A stretch of DNA of 9,830 bases from Bacillota bacterium (lineage in GTDB: Bacteria; Bacillota; Clostridia; Tissierellales; Peptoniphilaceae), in assembly GCA_023443025.1 (NCBI GenBank), contig JAEZWM010000024.1, forward strand, positions 1 to 9,830, given 5' to 3'. Position 1 is the first letter of the stretch. Each line of letters begins with the position of its first letter. The notes beneath the pieces are model-generated. The model saw only the letters and a program-made list of their open reading frames with translations, was not told the origin of the DNA and did no database searches. Shown here piece after piece: positions 7,266 through 9,830 of this stretch. Position numbers and translations under genes: made by a program.

Positions 7266-8204
7266 ATGAAGAGTATAAGTATAGCTAAGCTTGCTGAAGA
7301 GCTTGGACTTGAGATTATAATGAAAAGCACTGACTATGCCGATAGAAAGATTAGTAACGATGAGGTAAATAGACCCGGATTGCAGCTTGCGGGATATTTG
7401 GAGGAGTTTCCATACAAAAGACTTCAAATCATAGGAAAGGTTGAGCATCAGTACTATATGGATCTTGACCCTGATGACAGATACGAAAGGTTTAGAGGGA
7501 TCTTATCGTATCCTATACCTGCTATTATCTTCTCTCATGGGAAAGAGATTACCGATGATATCCTTGAACTTGGTAAGTACTATAATAAAACAATACTGCG
7601 TTCTCAGCTTGCTACTACTAAGTTAATTTCAAAGATTGCTAATGTTCTTGACGAGCTTCTTGCTGAGGAAATTACAATCCATGCCGACCTTCTAGAGGTT
7701 TATGGTATGGGAGTGTTGATCACCGGTGACAGTTCTGTTGGTAAGTCGGAAACTGCCCTTGACTTAATAACAAGAGGTCATAGACTTGTTGCCGATGATG
7801 TTGTTGACATTATCAAGCTGGATATTGGGCTTAGGGGATCTTGTCCTGAGAACATAAGGCATTTCCTTGAGATTAGGGGAATAGGTATTATTGATATTCA
7901 AAGACTATACGGGGTAGGTTCTGTAAAGACCTCTACTATTATCGACATGGTAATACATCTTGAGCCATGGGACGACAATAAAGAGTACGACAGACTTGGT
8001 TTAGACGATGAGTATACTGAAATACTTGGGGTAAAACTGCCTATAATAAAAGTTCCGGTTAAGCCCGGTAGAAATGTGGCGATGATACTTGAAGTTGCAA
8101 TTAGAAATACTAGACAAAAAGCCCTCGGTTACAATGCTGCGATTGCATTAAATGAAAGACTAATTGAGGATATGAAGAAAAAGAACGAAGAAAACAATAA
8201 ATAA
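7266..8204 (+). CDS. hprK: HPr kinase/phosphorylase (HprK/P)
   Basis: The protein has 312 residues, the family length. HprK/P phosphorylates Ser46 of HPr when energy and glycolytic intermediates are high and removes the phosphate when they fall. This drives CcpA-dependent carbon catabolite repression and control of sugar uptake in Gram-positive bacteria. The N-terminal domain (about 1-130) carries NRPGLQLAGYLEEF, IPAIIFSHG and ILRSQLATTKLIS. The catalytic domain has H139, Walker A GDSSVGKSE (154-162), RGHRLVADD (170-178), the signature LEIRGIGIID (near 200-210) and the late motif PVKPGRNVA. Residue 157 is Ser where Gly is more common in this loop; the catalytic Lys160, Ser161 and Asp177/178 are kept. 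It is the last gene of the operon, 4 nt after the uvrC stop. No PTS gene is adjacent in the window. Confidence 0.96.
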   Translation: MKSISIAKLAEELGLEIIMKSTDYADRKISNDEVNRPGLQLAGYLEEFPYKRLQIIGKVEHQYYMDLDPDDRYERFRGILSYPIPAIIFSHGKEITDDILELGKYYNKTILRSQLATTKLISKIANVLDELLAEEITIHADLLEVYGMGVLITGDSSVGKSETALDLITRGHRLVADDVVDIIKLDIGLRGSCPENIRHFLEIRGIGIIDIQRLYGVGSVKTSTIIDMVIHLEPWDDNKEYDRLGLDDEYTEILGVKLPIIKVPVKPGRNVAMILEVAIRNTRQKALGYNAAIALNERLIEDMKKKNEENNK

Positions 8205-8206
8205 CA

Positions 8207-8239
8207 TGCCTTTCATCTGCTTTGTTGAAAGGCAGTTTT
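8207..8239 (+). terminator. Intrinsic terminator of the pepP-uvrC-hprK operon
   Basis: TGCCTTTCA (8207-8215) pairs perfectly with TGAAAGGCA (8226-8234) around a 10-nt loop and is followed by GTTTTC. It begins 3 nt after the hprK stop. The T-tract is interrupted, so termination may be incomplete. Confidence 0.85.
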
Positions 8240-8428
8240 CATTTCTTAGAATTGTTTAGTTTTTGTAAAATATTTTATAAAAAAATGCTATTCTGATGGT
8301 ATGATATGAATTGCAATATATGGATATTCAAATAATAATTTAGCACTAAATATTTACGTAATTTAGAAAACATACAAATATTATTTAACGAACTATGACA
8401 TTATTTACACGAAAAAGATTAATAATTA
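8240..8428. other. AT-rich control region upstream of the nifJ promoter
   Basis: No gene is seen. The stretch contains a Rex-like palindrome (8263-8280), a possible extended -10 (TGG-TATGAT, 8297-8305) with no clear -35, and a 14-bp palindrome ATTTAGCACTAAAT (8338-8351) whose half-site ATTTAG recurs at 8361-8366. All are candidates only, because AT-rich DNA produces such patterns easily. Confidence 0.4.
8263..8280. promoter_or_regulatory. Candidate Rex operator upstream of nifJ
   Basis: TTGTAAAATATTTTATAA matches the known Bacillus-type Rex site TTGTGAAATATTTCACAA at 15 of 18 positions and is palindromic apart from one base pair. Rex senses NADH/NAD+ and controls fermentation genes in Firmicutes, and the downstream gene oxidises pyruvate. 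Against the idea, it lies about 150 bp upstream of the best promoter and its core is pure A/T. Confidence 0.35.
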
Positions 8429-8457
8429 TTGACAATAAGTGGATAGTTTTATATACT
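8429..8457 (+). promoter_or_regulatory. Sigma-A promoter of nifJ
   Basis: A perfect TTGACA (8429-8434) and TATACT (8452-8457) are separated by 17 bp, which predicts strong expression. The predicted start is near 8464, leaving an unusually long leader of about 85 nt before the ATG. Confidence 0.88.
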
Positions 8458-8535
8458 ATTGGGTGACGGGTCAATTACTTTTTACGGGTTACAATAGGCT
8501 ACATATCTAATGTAATTACCTTAAATAATCTTTAC

Positions 8536-8542
8536 AGGAGGG
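8536..8542 (+). promoter_or_regulatory. Strong ribosome binding site of nifJ
   Basis: AGGAGGG lies 6 nt before ATG 8549 and fixes the start. Confidence 0.9.
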
Positions 8543-8548
8543 TATCAC

Positions 8549-9830
8549 ATGAGTAAGAATTTTAAGACAATGGATGGTAATATGGCTGCTGCTCACGTAG
8601 CATATGCTTTTAGTGACGTTGCTGCTATTTATCCTATCACTCCATCGTCAAATATGGCTGAGTACGTTGATGAGTGGTCAGCTAATGGTAGAAAAAATAT
8701 ATTCGGACAAACAGTACTTGTTTCAGAAATGCAATCAGAAGCTGGAGCAGCAGGTGCAGTGCACGGTTCACTGGTAGCGGGTGCGCTTACATCTACATTC
8801 ACTGCTTCTCAAGGCTTATTACTTATGATTCCAAATATGTACAAAATCGCTGGAGAATTATTACCTGGAGTATTCCATGTATCTGCAAGAGCTCTTGCTT
8901 CTCACGCATTAAGTATTTTTGGGGATCACCAAGACGTTATGGCTACAAGACAAACCGGTTTTGCATTAATCGCTTCCGGTTCAGTTCAAGAGGCTATGGA
9001 TTTAGCTGCAGTAGCACACTTAGCTTCTATTAAAGGAAGAATTCCTTTCTTACATTTCTTTGACGGTTTTAGAACGAGTCACGAAATTCAGAAGATAGAT
9101 GTTATAGATTACGATGATCTTGCAAAACTTGTAGATCACGATGCAATTAATGAATTCAGAAATAGAGCATTAAACCCTGAAGATCCAAAGACTATGGGAA
9201 CTGCTCAAAACCCTGATATTTATTTCCAAGCTGTTGAAGCTTCAAACCCATTCTATACTGATATAGTTGGAGTTACTGAAGATTACATTAAAAAAGTAAG
9301 CGACCTAACAGGCAGAACTTACAACTTATTCGATTACTATGGAGCAGACGATGCTGACAGAGTTATCGTATGTATGGGTTCTATTACAGAAACAGCTGAA
9401 GAAGTTGTTGATTATCTAACTGAAAAAGGCGAGAAAGTTGGACTTCTAAAAGTTAGACTTTACAGACCTTTCTCAAGTGAACATTTCCTAGCAGCTATGC
9501 CAAAAACCGTTAAGAAGATTGCAGTTCTTGACAGAACTAAGGAAAAAGGATCACTTGCAGAACCACTATACTTAGATGTTAAGAGTGTTTATTACAGAGC
9601 AGCTGAACAACCAATTATCGTTGGTGGTATCTACGGACTTGGTTCTAAAGACACTACTCCATCACAAGTAAATGCAGTATTTAAAAACTTAGCAAAAGAC
9701 GAACCAAAAGACGACTTTACAATTGGTATCGTTGATGATGTTACAAATAAATCATTAGAAATAGACGAAGTTATCAATACTTCAGATAAAGGTACTATCA
9801 GATGTAAATTCTGGGGATACGGATCAGACG
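8549..9830 (+). CDS. nifJ: Pyruvate:ferredoxin (flavodoxin) oxidoreductase, N-terminal part (3' end outside window)
   Basis: 427 codons are visible of a family that is usually about 1,170-1,190 residues. The enzyme converts pyruvate and CoA to acetyl-CoA and CO2 and passes the electrons to ferredoxin; it is the central energy step of many anaerobes. The visible part covers domain I (MDGNMAAAHVAYAFSDVAAIYPITPSS, split here as residues 8-27 and 28-34) and domain II (about 260-410), and it just enters domain III (TIRCKFWGYGSD). T31, E64 (SEMQSEAGAAG) and R114 (HVSARAL) fall at the same numbers as the pyruvate- and thiamine-diphosphate-contacting residues of the Desulfovibrio africanus enzyme. 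The thiamine-diphosphate pyrophosphate-binding and iron-sulfur domains lie beyond the window. It has its own promoter and is not part of the hprK operon. Codons are biased to highly expressed forms. It is a single-chain, multidomain type, not the split archaeal type, judging from the domain order visible. Confidence 0.96.
   Translation, partial: MSKNFKTMDGNMAAAHVAYAFSDVAAIYPITPSSNMAEYVDEWSANGRKNIFGQTVLVSEMQSEAGAAGAVHGSLVAGALTSTFTASQGLLLMIPNMYKIAGELLPGVFHVSARALASHALSIFGDHQDVMATRQTGFALIASGSVQEAMDLAAVAHLASIKGRIPFLHFFDGFRTSHEIQKIDVIDYDDLAKLVDHDAINEFRNRALNPEDPKTMGTAQNPDIYFQAVEASNPFYTDIVGVTEDYIKKVSDLTGRTYNLFDYYGADDADRVIVCMGSITETAEEVVDYLTEKGEKVGLLKVRLYRPFSSEHFLAAMPKTVKKIAVLDRTKEKGSLAEPLYLDVKSVYYRAAEQPIIVGGIYGLGSKDTTPSQVNAVFKNLAKDEPKDDFTIGIVDDVTNKSLEIDEVINTSDKGTIRCKFWGYGSD

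Noticed and set aside
7179..7448. 89-residue minus-strand frame across the uvrC/hprK junction
   Set aside because: It is antisense to two well-supported genes and resembles no family I know.
7441..7626. 61-residue plus-strand frame inside hprK
   Set aside because: It is an out-of-frame shadow of hprK with no ribosome site.
1..9830. CRISPR array, tRNA or rRNA gene, insertion sequence, prophage or defence island
   Set aside because: No spaced short repeats, cloverleaf-like segments, transposase or phage motifs were seen; the genes are core functions plus one surface protein.

Overview
The window looks like chromosomal DNA from an AT-rich, anaerobic, Gram-positive bacterium. The support is an HPr kinase/phosphorylase, a clostridial-type pyruvate:ferredoxin oxidoreductase, a surface protein with cell-wall-binding repeats type 2, strong AGGAGG ribosome sites and consensus sigma-A promoters. 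My best guess, by inference and without a database search, is an anaerobic coccus of the Tissierellia/Peptoniphilaceae type.

Layout: (1) 1-2051 (+) is the 3' part of a large modular surface protein. It has at least four tandem beta-rich repeats joined by acidic Pro-rich linkers, then three CWB2 repeats. It ends at a strong hairpin terminator (2061-2092) that can also serve the convergent gene. (2) 2180-3274 (-) is ychF, a ribosome-associated P-loop ATPase, with its own near-consensus promoter. (3) About 3275-3643 is a divergent intergenic region. It holds both promoters and an unexplained, G+C-richer block (about 3328-3452) with inverted repeats and an ORF-like reading. (4) 3644-8204 (+) is a tight three-gene operon: an Xaa-Pro aminopeptidase, uvrC and hprK. 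It has a consensus promoter and an intrinsic terminator. (5) 8240-8548 is a long AT-rich control region containing a Rex-like palindrome, a consensus promoter and a leader of roughly 85 nt. (6) 8549-9830 (+) is the first ~427 codons of nifJ (PFOR), cut off by the window end.

The genes are mostly housekeeping: peptide turnover, nucleotide excision repair, carbon regulation through HPr-Ser phosphorylation, and pyruvate oxidation with ferredoxin reduction. HprK and PFOR are neighbours but separated by a terminator and a new promoter, so they are probably regulated independently. I found no RNA gene, CRISPR array, insertion sequence or phage gene, and no convincing new multi-gene system. The least explained DNA is the 3328-3452 intergenic block; the most testable regulatory idea is redox (Rex) control of nifJ.
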